From assembly GCF_927797785.1 (NCBI RefSeq), contig NZ_CAKMLL010000066.1, forward strand, positions 1-48,703: a stretch of DNA of 48,703 nucleotides, given 5' to 3'. This stretch comes from Candidatus Nitrotoga sp. BS. Lineage in GTDB: Bacteria; Pseudomonadota; Gammaproteobacteria; Burkholderiales; Gallionellaceae. Numbering within the stretch: the first letter of the stretch is position 1; each line of letters opens with the position of its first letter. A model generated the notes under the pieces. It worked only from the letters and a program-made list of their open reading frames with translations. It ran no database searches and was not told where the DNA came from. Below are positions 16,500 through 25,266 of the stretch, piece by piece. A program made the translations under genes and the position numbers.

Positions 16500-19013
16500 T
16501 CAAAAATTGGCACGTACCCCCATAAGAAAGCCGCGTCCCGGCAGTGGGGCGAGTTCCTTCAGGATCGATGTATGTGCTCGTGCTTCTTGGTTGAAAAGAT
16601 TGTTGCCCTTGATGTACGCATCCCAGTTAACAGATTGTGTCTTAAAGCGGTAGTTCAACATGACGTTGGTCAGCGTATAGCTGCTGGTAGGTAATTCGTT
16701 TGCTGCAACTCGATCCTGCTTGAAAGAATGGGCGACGTCGAGCATTGCACTGAACTTACCAAGCTGGTAGTCAAGACCGGCGCCAAGCCGCATTGGAGTA
16801 ATACGGGGCAATGGCTCCCCCGTGTCGCTATTCTTCGCCCGCACATAGTCACCGCGCAAATTGAGATTGAGATTACCTTTTTTCTCATATATCCGGAATT
16901 TCCCTTCAGCCTCAAAGCCATGGAATTCAGCCTTCACCGCGCGAAATAAAGCTTCCGGAAGTTCTTCCTGCTCCTGACCACTATTGATCAACGCAATGTA
17001 GTTCTGGAAACGTGTGTAGAAACCACTGATACTTGCCGAATGAGGACCCGAGCGCCAGCGCAGTTGCAAATCAGCACCGTTCGATTTCTCCTTCGAAAGC
17101 GTTGTGTCACCCACTTCAAACTGTCCCGTTGCTACATGCCTTCCGTTTGCGAATAGCTCGGCATACGTCGGCACACGTTCGGTGTGCGAAAGATTTGCAG
17201 CAAGGCTAACATTCTGATCGAAGGTATAGAGTGCACCCAAAGCACCACTATTGGCTGAAAACTTGCGCTCCTGGGGTGCACCAAAGCGGGTTGATGTGGG
17301 GCTATTTCCGGCTGAATCTACCGTGGTATGTTCGTTACGCCCTCCTGCAGTAAGCTTGATGTCACCAAATTTGGCTTCTTCATAAATGTAAAGTGCTTTG
17401 GAATTAGTATTCACTTTCGGTACAAAGGCTTCTTCGCCGAGTGCCACAAAATCAGTATTTGAAAGCTGTACGCCAAAGGCACCGGTGAGTGGTCCCAGCT
17501 TGGCGTGGGTTGCGTCTATCCGTGTTTCATATCCTTTGTTTTTGAATGTCGTTGCAATTTCACCATCCTCCAACTCATTGTGCAGGTAGTCCGTATGGTT
17601 ATATTTGAATTTCACTTCTTGAACGATCGTGCCCAGCTCACGGATCTCTCCCGCCACACCTATCCGTTTACTGTTCATGTCAACGCGCACGTCCGGTTCC
17701 GCTACTGTGCCGTAGTTTGATTGTAAGTCGCTGTATGAAAGACCGAGATACCCCTTGTCCAAGGTGAGGGCGGCACCTAATGCGGCGCTATCGCTCTCCG
17801 ATGAGCTGTTAATCAGGCGTCCCCGGGTTTGTTCAACTGCGGGATCATCCAGAGCACGCTGTCGATCTGATCGCGCAAAACCGGGAATACGGAGGTCGTC
17901 AGTTCGACGTGAAGCGACGTCTGCGTGGAGTGCGACCAGGCCATTGCCGGCTTCGAGCACGGCTGCACCACTGCGTTCATTTGCGGCTCCGCCTATCCGT
18001 GGTTCAACGCGGCCCGTGTAGCCATTGATTGGAAATTGCGGAATGCGGTTGTCGAGCGTGTTCACGACACCTCCAACTGCGGCACCGCCATACATCAGGG
18101 CGGCAGGGCCGCGCACCACTTCGATCCGATCTACCACTAGTGGATCTACGGCCGTAGCATGATCAAAGCTCAAGGCCGAAACATCAAGCATACCAATGCC
18201 ATTTTGCATTATCCGAACACGATCACCATCGAGGCCTCGAATAATGGGACGACTCGCGTTCGGCCCAAAGTAGGTGGAACTTATACCGGGAAGTTTGGAA
18301 AGCGTTTCACCTAACGTGCTCTCTTGTCGGAACGATAACTCTTTTCCGCTTAGCACAGAGACTGGGGATACCAGATCAAACAGGGCGCTTCCCAACGGGT
18401 TAGCTGTAACGACAACCGGCGGCAAAAGAATAGCTTCATTTGCGGCTCGCTCTGTAACTACAACCTGCGACGGCACAATGACGGGAGAAGTGGTTGCAGC
18501 CGAGGAATTTACGAAAACAGGCGACGGAATGACAGGGCTGGCAATGGCAAAGCTAGTGGGTGGAATCGACACAATTTCTGGCTTGCTTTCCGTCCCTAAC
18601 TTCTTCAGCTCAGCTTGCTCCAAGCTTAGCCGCCTGAATTGAAGCTGTTTGCCTTCGGCATTAAGCTGCGCATCACCTAATAGAACTTTGACATGTTTTT
18701 CCACGCCGCTACCCACTCGGATTTCATGCTCAAATTCACGAGCACTAAAAGCATCAACTTTCTTTTGAACTTTCAGCCTCAAATTGCCAGGGAGAACTTT
18801 TATATCCAATGGGCATTTCCCCTTGAATTGGCCGTTGATAAACACTTCGGCGCCCACATCCTCATCGTTGCAAGTAATACTCAAGATGGAACCAGCCGCG
18901 TGTACGTTAGCGGATGCCGCGAAAGCCAAGAATAAAAAAGGTATTAAATAAACTGATTTCCTAGTTGCGCCATAGGTGAATAGCGCCGCCCAGAATATGA
19001 CGTGCATAAACAT
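16500..19013 (-). CDS. ZnuD-like TonB-dependent receptor with N-terminal PEGA-like domain (copy 2, intact)
   Basis: The 837-residue outer-membrane protein has a signal peptide ending near residue 39. A PEGA-like beta domain follows (about 42-112; GAEVFINGQFKGKCPLDIKV, two Cys at 48 and 67 that could form a disulfide), then a Pro/Ser/Val linker and a TonB-box-like VVVTA (about 200-204). The plug contains LGETLSKLPGISS and RPIIRGLDGDRVRI, and the 22-strand barrel ends in terminal Phe. Plug motifs resemble the zinc receptor ZnuD, and the zinc locus supports that, although the His-rich loop of ZnuD is not evident. A GGAGAG site lies five bases before ATG 19013. It follows the DUF2946-like gene by 50 bp. 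Confidence 0.9.
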   Translation of the reverse strand: MFMHVIFWAALFTYGATRKSVYLIPFLFLAFAASANVHAAGSILSITCNDEDVGAEVFINGQFKGKCPLDIKVLPGNLRLKVQKKVDAFSAREFEHEIRVGSGVEKHVKVLLGDAQLNAEGKQLQFRRLSLEQAELKKLGTESKPEIVSIPPTSFAIASPVIPSPVFVNSSAATTSPVIVPSQVVVTERAANEAILLPPVVVTANPLGSALFDLVSPVSVLSGKELSFRQESTLGETLSKLPGISSTYFGPNASRPIIRGLDGDRVRIMQNGIGMLDVSALSFDHATAVDPLVVDRIEVVRGPAALMYGGAAVGGVVNTLDNRIPQFPINGYTGRVEPRIGGAANERSGAAVLEAGNGLVALHADVASRRTDDLRIPGFARSDRQRALDDPAVEQTRGRLINSSSESDSAALGAALTLDKGYLGLSYSDLQSNYGTVAEPDVRVDMNSKRIGVAGEIRELGTIVQEVKFKYNHTDYLHNELEDGEIATTFKNKGYETRIDATHAKLGPLTGAFGVQLSNTDFVALGEEAFVPKVNTNSKALYIYEEAKFGDIKLTAGGRNEHTTVDSAGNSPTSTRFGAPQERKFSANSGALGALYTFDQNVSLAANLSHTERVPTYAELFANGRHVATGQFEVGDTTLSKEKSNGADLQLRWRSGPHSASISGFYTRFQNYIALINSGQEQEELPEALFRAVKAEFHGFEAEGKFRIYEKKGNLNLNLRGDYVRAKNSDTGEPLPRITPMRLGAGLDYQLGKFSAMLDVAHSFKQDRVAANELPTSSYTLTNVMLNYRFKTQSVNWDAYIKGNNLFNQEARAHTSILKELAPLPGRGFLMGVRANF

Positions 19014-19063
19014 AGCAACTCTCCAAAAACGAATGAAATAACCCCGCGCTAAACGGGGGGGTC

Positions 19064-19387
19064 TTATGCAACTTCTTGGAGAAGGCTGGGCGGGCCGCGC
19101 GCAATGGCTTGAAGGGGTTGGTTTGAACGGAATGTAGTGGTGTTAAACCGTACCGTTCCGCTCGGAATGGTGATCGCTACGAATGAATGGGGAGAACTGC
19201 CAAGTACACCGCCCAGCTGTGTGTAAGCAGCGCAGTGTCCACACGCCGATGATTGTGGTGCGTGCTTGTCATACGGCTGATCTTGTTTAGCAAGAGCATG
19301 ATGTAGAGCATGCATAGCGCCACCTTGCTGAGCAAAGAACAGCAGCAAGATAAGCAACAGCGGGAAAATGGCGCGTGAAAATTGCAT
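19064..19387 (-). CDS. DUF2946-like small exported protein (copy 2)
   Basis: The 107-residue paralogue of the protein at 7860-8183 starts at ATG 19387, with GGAAG six bases upstream. It shares the hydrophobic N-terminus (MQFSRAIFPLLL), a His-containing segment (MHALHHALAKQDQPYDKHA), a CGHCAAYTQLGGVLG motif and the tail ARGPP. Extension to a TTG at 19426 is possible. It is probably co-transcribed with the intact receptor and may hand over or sense the receptor's metal; this role is inferred. Confidence 0.75.
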   Translation of the reverse strand: MQFSRAIFPLLLILLLFFAQQGGAMHALHHALAKQDQPYDKHAPQSSACGHCAAYTQLGGVLGSSPHSFVAITIPSGTVRFNTTTFRSNQPLQAIARGPPSLLQEVA

Positions 19388-19805
19388 GATGCTTCCAACC
19401 TTAACAAAGATTGAATGTTGGTGCAATACAAAATCTCAACTTAATGTAATGCCGGCCGATAACAATTTCATGCTTGGCAAATGTCCCGTCTCACCTAAAG
19501 AAGCAGATCCGATAGTGAAGAATAAGGTCAATGCCGAGACTAATCGTTTATATTTTGACCGTGGCCGCCAGTACTGTAGCCGTGAATCCAAAAATACATG
19601 GTGAATACGCCATGTAAAGCCAGATGTTAGACGATGGATGATGCGACTAACTGGCTTACTAGCTACAACCACATTAATGACGTCACTAGAAGCTAAGGTA
19701 TGTTAGCTAGATGCAGTAAGAGCAAAAGTGGTATGCGGTACTGTTGAAAAATACAGTTTTACGAGCGCCTTAACTTAACTACAAAACAAGCTGAAAGTTC
19801 AAATA
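19388..19805. other. Divergent intergenic region between receptor operon and chemoreceptor gene
   Basis: About 420 bp should hold promoters for both directions. No copy of the ATGCAA-TTGCAT palindrome, Fur box or convincing sigma-70 pair was recognised. Confidence 0.4.
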
Positions 19806-21434
19806 ATGTTAAACGATATGAAGATAGGTACAAGGTTATGGTTGTTGTTGGCATTGCTGCTGACAATGCTGCTGGGAGTCGGTGCGATGGGTCTGTTCGG
19901 CATAAACAGATCAGGTAATGGCTTGGAGACCGTTTATAAGGACAGGTTGATTCCAATGGAGCAGATAGCCAAGATTGAGTTCTTGTTATACGAAAACCGG
20001 CTGATTGTGGAGAAATCATTGTCGAGACACAGTCAACGTGAGATTTCGGAACAGCTTGAGAGAATAGAACAAAATATCTCGTCAATAAGCAAAATTTGGG
20101 ATGAGTACATGCTCACTTATCTTACACCGGAAGAAAAAATCCTGGCCGACAAATTTGCCGAGAATAGGAAACACTTTGTGGCCGAAGGGTTGAGGCCAGT
20201 GATGGCGTTACTGCGCACCGGTGACTTTGATCTAAGCGGCAAGCTCGCCAAGGAAGTTATCGACCCGCTCCATACTAAGGCCATCGAAGATGCTGGGCGG
20301 CTGATGCAATTGCAGATTGATGTTGCCAAACAAGAATTCGTGGCATCGAAATCACTCGAGGTAACGATACGCGCGATGACCATCGCCTTGCTCTTGCTGA
20401 GCGCAGTATTGGGCTGCGTGCTGGGATACTCGATCATCCGCGGCATCAACCGTGCAGTCAACGAACTGTGCGGCGTGATGGTGAAGATGACCGTGGACGG
20501 TGATCTGTGTGCGCGCGCCAAAGTGTATGGCAAGGACGAGATCGGTCAGGCAACCGTTGCCTTTAATCTGTTGATTGAAGGTTTTGCCAAAATTGTCCGG
20601 CAGGTCATCGACAGCGCCAATACGGTGATCGGCACGGTGGAAAAGCTATCCGTCTCTGCTACGCAAATTTCCAAGGGATCGCAGGTGCAGAGCGAAGCGA
20701 CAGCTTCTACTGCGGCCGCAGTAGAAGAGATCACCGTGAGTATTAATTTGGTGGCGGCCAATACCGAGGATGTGCGCAAATTGTCCGAAAAGAGCCTGCA
20801 GCAGACCCAAGAGGGCAACAAGAATGTGATCTCGATGATAGGCGAGATCGGGAATGTCGAGAAAGCTGTCACTCAGATCGCGGGGGCGGTGAACGAGTTC
20901 GTCGAGAGCACGCGCGTGATCACAAGTATGACGCAGCAGGTCAAAGAAATCGCCGAACAGACTAATCTGCTGGCGCTGAACGCGGCAATCGAAGCGGCGC
21001 GAGCCGGCGAGCTGGGGCGTGGATTCGCGGTGGTGGCAGACGAAGTGCGCAAACTGGCAGAAAAATCCGCCAAGTCAGCCAGCGAAATCGATCAAGTGAC
21101 CAATTCAATGAACAAGAAATCCACGTCAGTTGAGGCAGTGGTGCAAACTGGCTTGCGTTCCTTGCAGGCAACACAGCAGCAGGCTGAGCGCGTGTCTACT
21201 GTATTGAGCGAGGCAGGCGAGGCAGTAATGCATTCCAGCAGCGGCGTAAACGACATCGCGTCATCGGTCAACGAGCAAAGTCTTGCCAGTGCCGAGATCG
21301 CGCGTAACGTAGAGAGGATCGCGCAAATGTCTGAAGAAAACAACGTGGCAATGCGCTCGAATAACGTGGATATTTCTCGTTTGGAAGCGCTAGCTAATGG
21401 ATTGAAAACAGAAGTAGCACGCTTCAAGGTATAG
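19806..21434 (+). CDS. Methyl-accepting chemotaxis protein
   Basis: The 542-residue inner-membrane chemoreceptor has TM1 at about 9-31, a periplasmic four-helix-bundle sensor domain, TM2 at about 188-210, a HAMP domain and a long coiled-coil signalling hairpin. The hairpin tip is the conserved [20 protein letters not shown] followed by [21 protein letters not shown]. It clusters with CheA/CheW to control the flagellar motor or, in some organisms, type IV pili or cyclic di-GMP pathways. No che genes are in the window, and the ligand is unknown. A C-terminal CheR pentapeptide is not seen. The gene stands alone between the zinc locus and the cellulose locus. Confidence 0.92.
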   Translation: MLNDMKIGTRLWLLLALLLTMLLGVGAMGLFGINRSGNGLETVYKDRLIPMEQIAKIEFLLYENRLIVEKSLSRHSQREISEQLERIEQNISSISKIWDEYMLTYLTPEEKILADKFAENRKHFVAEGLRPVMALLRTGDFDLSGKLAKEVIDPLHTKAIEDAGRLMQLQIDVAKQEFVASKSLEVTIRAMTIALLLLSAVLGCVLGYSIIRGINRAVNELCGVMVKMTVDGDLCARAKVYGKDEIGQATVAFNLLIEGFAKIVRQVIDSANTVIGTVEKLSVSATQISKGSQVQSEATASTAAAVEEITVSINLVAANTEDVRKLSEKSLQQTQEGNKNVISMIGEIGNVEKAVTQIAGAVNEFVESTRVITSMTQQVKEIAEQTNLLALNAAIEAARAGELGRGFAVVADEVRKLAEKSAKSASEIDQVTNSMNKKSTSVEAVVQTGLRSLQATQQQAERVSTVLSEAGEAVMHSSSGVNDIASSVNEQSLASAEIARNVERIAQMSEENNVAMRSNNVDISRLEALANGLKTEVARFKV

Positions 21435-21507
21435 GCATGATAGGGATGATTCATAAATCACCCCTACGGCGTAATTGTTCAAGTTAGCTGAATACCCTAC
21501 TAAGTAA

Positions 21508-21619
21508 AGGGTACCTCGAAAAACGCCTATTTCGTCGCTCCTGTGTAGGCGGGAGTCCAGTAATATCAATATATTAGATTCCCGCCTGCGCGAGAATAAC
21601 GAGAATTTCGAGGTACCCT
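21508..21619. mobile_element. 112-bp MITE-like palindromic element
   Basis: Perfect 14-bp terminal inverted repeats, AGGGTACCTCGAAA (21508-21521) and TTTCGAGGTACCCT (21606-21619), enclose an inner GGCGGGA/TCCCGCC stem typical of dispersed palindromic repeats. It carries no gene and sits 150 bp upstream of bcsB. No certain target-site duplication is visible. Confidence 0.7.
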
Positions 21620-21767
21620 AAAGACTGAGCTGGAGGAGTTTTCCCGTTATAATCAACTTATCATTTCGCTTCCACTTATCTGATAATTCAGCAGATAAAT
21701 AATGAATTGCGAAGCCAAAAAAATCAAATTTCCTGTCAATTAATTAAACTCAGACGAAACTAAAAAA

Positions 21768-24038
21768 ATGAAAGTGGCTGTGATTACCAACCTCAACAAA
21801 TTCTTAATATTATTCGCAGCACTTTGTTTAAGTTTTTTGTCTGCTTCATGGGCTGCACAAATAGATGCATCGCTTCTTGTGCCAAAGGCAGAAGAAGCGA
21901 CAATTCATAGCCGCCAATCAGTACTAACCATGAAGGATATTGGTGCCTCCCGCCCAATCGAGTTGAAGGGCGTGGAAGGCAATGCTTATCTTTCAGTGGA
22001 CGTCCGGCTGGACGAGGTCGTCACCAAGGCCAAGCTGCACCTACACTACACGCTATCCCCCGCATTGCTACCAAATCTCTCTCACCTCAAGGTATACCTG
22101 AACGATGAAGTATTGGCCACGCTACCAGTTACCAAGGAAAGCCTGATTGGGCCACAGAAGCTTGATCTTGATCTTGATCCCCGATTTTTTATTGATTTTA
22201 ACAAACTGCACCTGCAGTTCATTGGCCATTACACCAATGATTGCGAATTTCCTCTTCACTCAAGCCTATGGGCCAACATTAGTAACATGAGCACGATTGA
22301 TCTCAATCTGCAATCAGTCGCTCTACGCAACGACCTTGCTTTGCTGCCAGCCCCTTTCTTCGATAAACGTGACAACCGTTTGCTTACCCTGCCTTTCGTA
22401 TTCTCCACCAAGCCATCCCTGAATTCTCTGCGGGCAGCGGGCAGTCTCGCCTCTTGGTTTGGTGCTTTGGCTAGCTATCGCGGTGCCCGCTTTCCGGCCT
22501 ACCTGAATCGTCTACCCGAACGTTATGGTGTGGTTTTCGCGACCAATGACGAACGACCAGAATTCCTTGCCAAATACCCCAAAGTGGACACACCGACTAT
22601 CGCCCTGATGCCACACCCGGAAAATCCAACAGGCAAGTTACTACTCATCCTTGGCCGTAATACTGCAGATCTGCAGCTAGCCGCCGACGCCTTGGCTCTA
22701 GGCAAAGCTGTCATGACTGGCACTTCAATTGCCGTCAAGACTCTGGCATATCCACCACGCCGTGTCGCATACGATGCACCCAACTGGCTGCAGTCAGGCC
22801 GACCCATACCATTGGGCCAACTCGTCAGTAGCCCCGTCGACTTGCAGCGCCAGGGGCAACCCCTCGAACCAATCATCATTAACGCCCGCTTGCCAGCAGA
22901 CCTGTTTACCTGGGAAGTAAAGGGAGTGCCGATTGACCTTAAATACCGTTACACGCCACCAGCAGAGCAAGGTGATGCCAGCCTGAGAGTCGAAATAAAC
23001 GACCAATTTATCGAGTCCATACCCCTACTCTCCAGCTCAGGAAGCCGAGAAAAAAATCGACTGATACTACCTCTTCTGGATGATGGTTCCTTACGGGAAC
23101 AAAGCGAAGTGGTAATCCCAGCTTTCCACTTGGGCAGCAATAACCAGCTAAAATTTACATATTCCATTCCGTCCAGTGACAATGGTCGCTGCAAATCTTC
23201 ACCACAAGGAAGCATGCGCGCTGCTATCGACCCGGATTCAACTTTGGATCTGAGTCACTTCTACCACTACGCAGCGATGCCAAATCTGGCATTTTTCGCT
23301 AATAGTGGATTCCCGTTCACCAAGTACGCCGACCTCGCCGAGACCGCGATCATCATCCCCGATCAACCGAACACATTTGACATGGAAGCTATGTTCACTG
23401 TTCTGGGTCACATGGGCCGTTCCACAGGCGTTCCCGCTTTGCACTTCAAGCTCATACAAACAAAATCTGTACAAGATGCAAAAGATCTAGACCTTCTGGT
23501 GATTGCCAGCGGTGCCAACAAAGATCTTCTCGTCAGCTGGGGCAAATCTCTTCCAGCCCTGCTAGAAGAAGGAAGCCGCTCCTTTACACCTTTGGGCAAA
23601 GCCCTGGATATGGCTTATGAATGGTTCGGACTGAGTGAGAAAAAAACATCCAAATCTGGAGAAGGCACCATACTTCTTGGCTCCGGACCTTTAGCCGCTA
23701 TCATCGGCTTTGAATCACCACTCAGTCCGTCACATAGTGTCGTGGCCGTTACTTCCAGCACTCCCACAGCTATGATCTCAGCTCTTGATGCCCTGAGTGA
23801 CGGCGGGAAAGTTCAGTATATCCGCGGTGACATCGCTTTGATACGTGGGGAAGGTGTCGAAAGCTTCCGCGTGCATGATGTATATTACGTTGGCGAATTA
23901 CCTTGGTGGCGCTGGATATGGTTCCACCTGAATCACCACCCTCTGCTCCTGACTGCTATCGGCATTGCAATTGGCCTTTTCTTTGCCCTGCTTGCCTTTG
24001 GTGTACTGCGTAGTCTGGCTGCTAAACGAATTGGCTAA
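21768..24038 (+). CDS. bcsB: Cellulose synthase periplasmic subunit BcsB
   Basis: The 756-residue protein has a signal peptide ending at SASWA, two cellulose-binding/flavodoxin-like domain pairs, and a C-terminal inner-membrane anchor (about 728-750, after WWRWIWFHLNHH). Family marks include IELKGVEGNAYLSVDVRLD and GHYTNDCEFPLHSSLWANIS. It completes the BcsA channel and guides the glucan through the periplasm. It heads the bcsB-bcsZ-bcsC operon, whereas its obligate partner bcsA is on the opposite strand in the convergent operon, an uncommon arrangement. Confidence 0.95.
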   Translation: MKVAVITNLNKFLILFAALCLSFLSASWAAQIDASLLVPKAEEATIHSRQSVLTMKDIGASRPIELKGVEGNAYLSVDVRLDEVVTKAKLHLHYTLSPALLPNLSHLKVYLNDEVLATLPVTKESLIGPQKLDLDLDPRFFIDFNKLHLQFIGHYTNDCEFPLHSSLWANISNMSTIDLNLQSVALRNDLALLPAPFFDKRDNRLLTLPFVFSTKPSLNSLRAAGSLASWFGALASYRGARFPAYLNRLPERYGVVFATNDERPEFLAKYPKVDTPTIALMPHPENPTGKLLLILGRNTADLQLAADALALGKAVMTGTSIAVKTLAYPPRRVAYDAPNWLQSGRPIPLGQLVSSPVDLQRQGQPLEPIIINARLPADLFTWEVKGVPIDLKYRYTPPAEQGDASLRVEINDQFIESIPLLSSSGSREKNRLILPLLDDGSLREQSEVVIPAFHLGSNNQLKFTYSIPSSDNGRCKSSPQGSMRAAIDPDSTLDLSHFYHYAAMPNLAFFANSGFPFTKYADLAETAIIIPDQPNTFDMEAMFTVLGHMGRSTGVPALHFKLIQTKSVQDAKDLDLLVIASGANKDLLVSWGKSLPALLEEGSRSFTPLGKALDMAYEWFGLSEKKTSKSGEGTILLGSGPLAAIIGFESPLSPSHSVVAVTSSTPTAMISALDALSDGGKVQYIRGDIALIRGEGVESFRVHDVYYVGELPWWRWIWFHLNHHPLLLTAIGIAIGLFFALLAFGVLRSLAAKRIG

Positions 24039-24075
24039 TACAAGGAATAACCACCTGAAAATTAACTACTTATTT

Positions 24076-25266
24076 ATGAGTGCCGGATGTAAGGCAGGCG
24101 TATTACTGTGCCTAGGGTGCCAAATTTTCGCTGTGCTCTGCGTATGTTTGGGCGCTGCTGAGGCAGTAACAGTCAAACCCACATGTCAAACAAACTGGCC
24201 TGCTTGGAAAAATTTCAAGACGGGTTTCATCAGCAAGGGCGGGCGGGTAGTGGATGGCAACACCCCCCGCAAACAGACTGTGTCAGAAGGACAGGCTTAT
24301 GCACTGTTCTTCTCCTTGGTGGCAAACGATCGTAAGACCTTTGACTTAATCCTGCAATGGACTGAAAACAATCTGGCAAATGGCGACCTGACTAGCCATC
24401 TACCAGCTTGGCTATGGGGTCGAAGAGATGATGGCAGCTGGGGAGTGCTGGACAACAATCCGGCATCGGATGCCGATCTGTGGGTGGTCTATGCGTTGGG
24501 AGAAGCGGGCCGGCTCTGGGGCGACCGCCGCTTCGTTGCGCTTTCATCACTGCTGGCCAGCCGTATCTTGCGCGAAGAAACCGCAGACCTGCCAGGTTTA
24601 GGTCCCACCATGCTACCTGCACCGCACGGCTTCCAGACGGGGGGAAAGACTTGGCGCCTTAATCCAAGCTATATGCCCATGCAGCTTATGGACTGGCTGA
24701 GCAGCCGGAGTCCAGATCGCACTTGGCGGCAGATTTCGGAATCCTCCCAGCGAATCATTTTGGAATCCGCTCCACAAGGATTCTCGCCTGATTGGACTGT
24801 CTATGAAGACAGCAAGGGATTCAGAATGGATAGTGCGGGAGAAGAAAAAGGCGCGGGTGGCTATAACGCAATACGGGTTTACCTCTGGGCCGGAATGCTT
24901 GCGTCCGATGCGCCTTCCCGACCACGACTTCTTGCAGCATTTACCCCCATGGCTGACTTTATTGCGCGCCACGGCTACCCGCCAGAGTCTGTCAATATAG
25001 CCACTGGTGAAGCCACTGGCCCAGGGCCATCAGGATTTTCCGCCGCAATGCTCCCTTTCCTGGCTGCCCGGGGAGACAGTGCCACCCTGCAGGGACAACG
25101 CGATCGTTTGACGGCTCGCCCCCTGCGTTCGGATGCCTACTATGAACAGGCACTTTCCCTCTTTGCCCATGGCTGGATGGAAGGGCGCTACCAATTCACG
25201 AAAAATGGCAGCCTGCTGCCATCTTGGCAAACATCATGCAACTCCGCCTCATCCCGCTTGCCTTAG
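24076..25266 (+). CDS. bcsZ: Periplasmic endo-beta-1,4-glucanase, GH8 family
   Basis: From ATG 24076 the protein is 396 residues, with a Cys-rich signal peptide ending near GAAEA. The GH8 catalytic acid is Glu71 in SEGQAY, the substrate-site WGVLDNNPASDADLW (about 122-136) is intact, and RLNPSYMPMQ and the downstream Asp-containing SPDWTVY segment fit the family. It trims or edits nascent cellulose in the periplasm. The frame is open further upstream into bcsB, but only this start gives a signal peptide. Its end overlaps the start of bcsC by 31 bp. Confidence 0.92.
   Translation: MSAGCKAGVLLCLGCQIFAVLCVCLGAAEAVTVKPTCQTNWPAWKNFKTGFISKGGRVVDGNTPRKQTVSEGQAYALFFSLVANDRKTFDLILQWTENNLANGDLTSHLPAWLWGRRDDGSWGVLDNNPASDADLWVVYALGEAGRLWGDRRFVALSSLLASRILREETADLPGLGPTMLPAPHGFQTGGKTWRLNPSYMPMQLMDWLSSRSPDRTWRQISESSQRIILESAPQGFSPDWTVYEDSKGFRMDSAGEEKGAGGYNAIRVYLWAGMLASDAPSRPRLLAAFTPMADFIARHGYPPESVNIATGEATGPGPSGFSAAMLPFLAARGDSATLQGQRDRLTARPLRSDAYYEQALSLFAHGWMEGRYQFTKNGSLLPSWQTSCNSASSRLP

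Noticed and set aside
23965-24075. Upstream extension of bcsZ into bcsB
   Set aside because: It overlaps the coding end of bcsB and places a second hydrophobic stretch before the true signal peptide.
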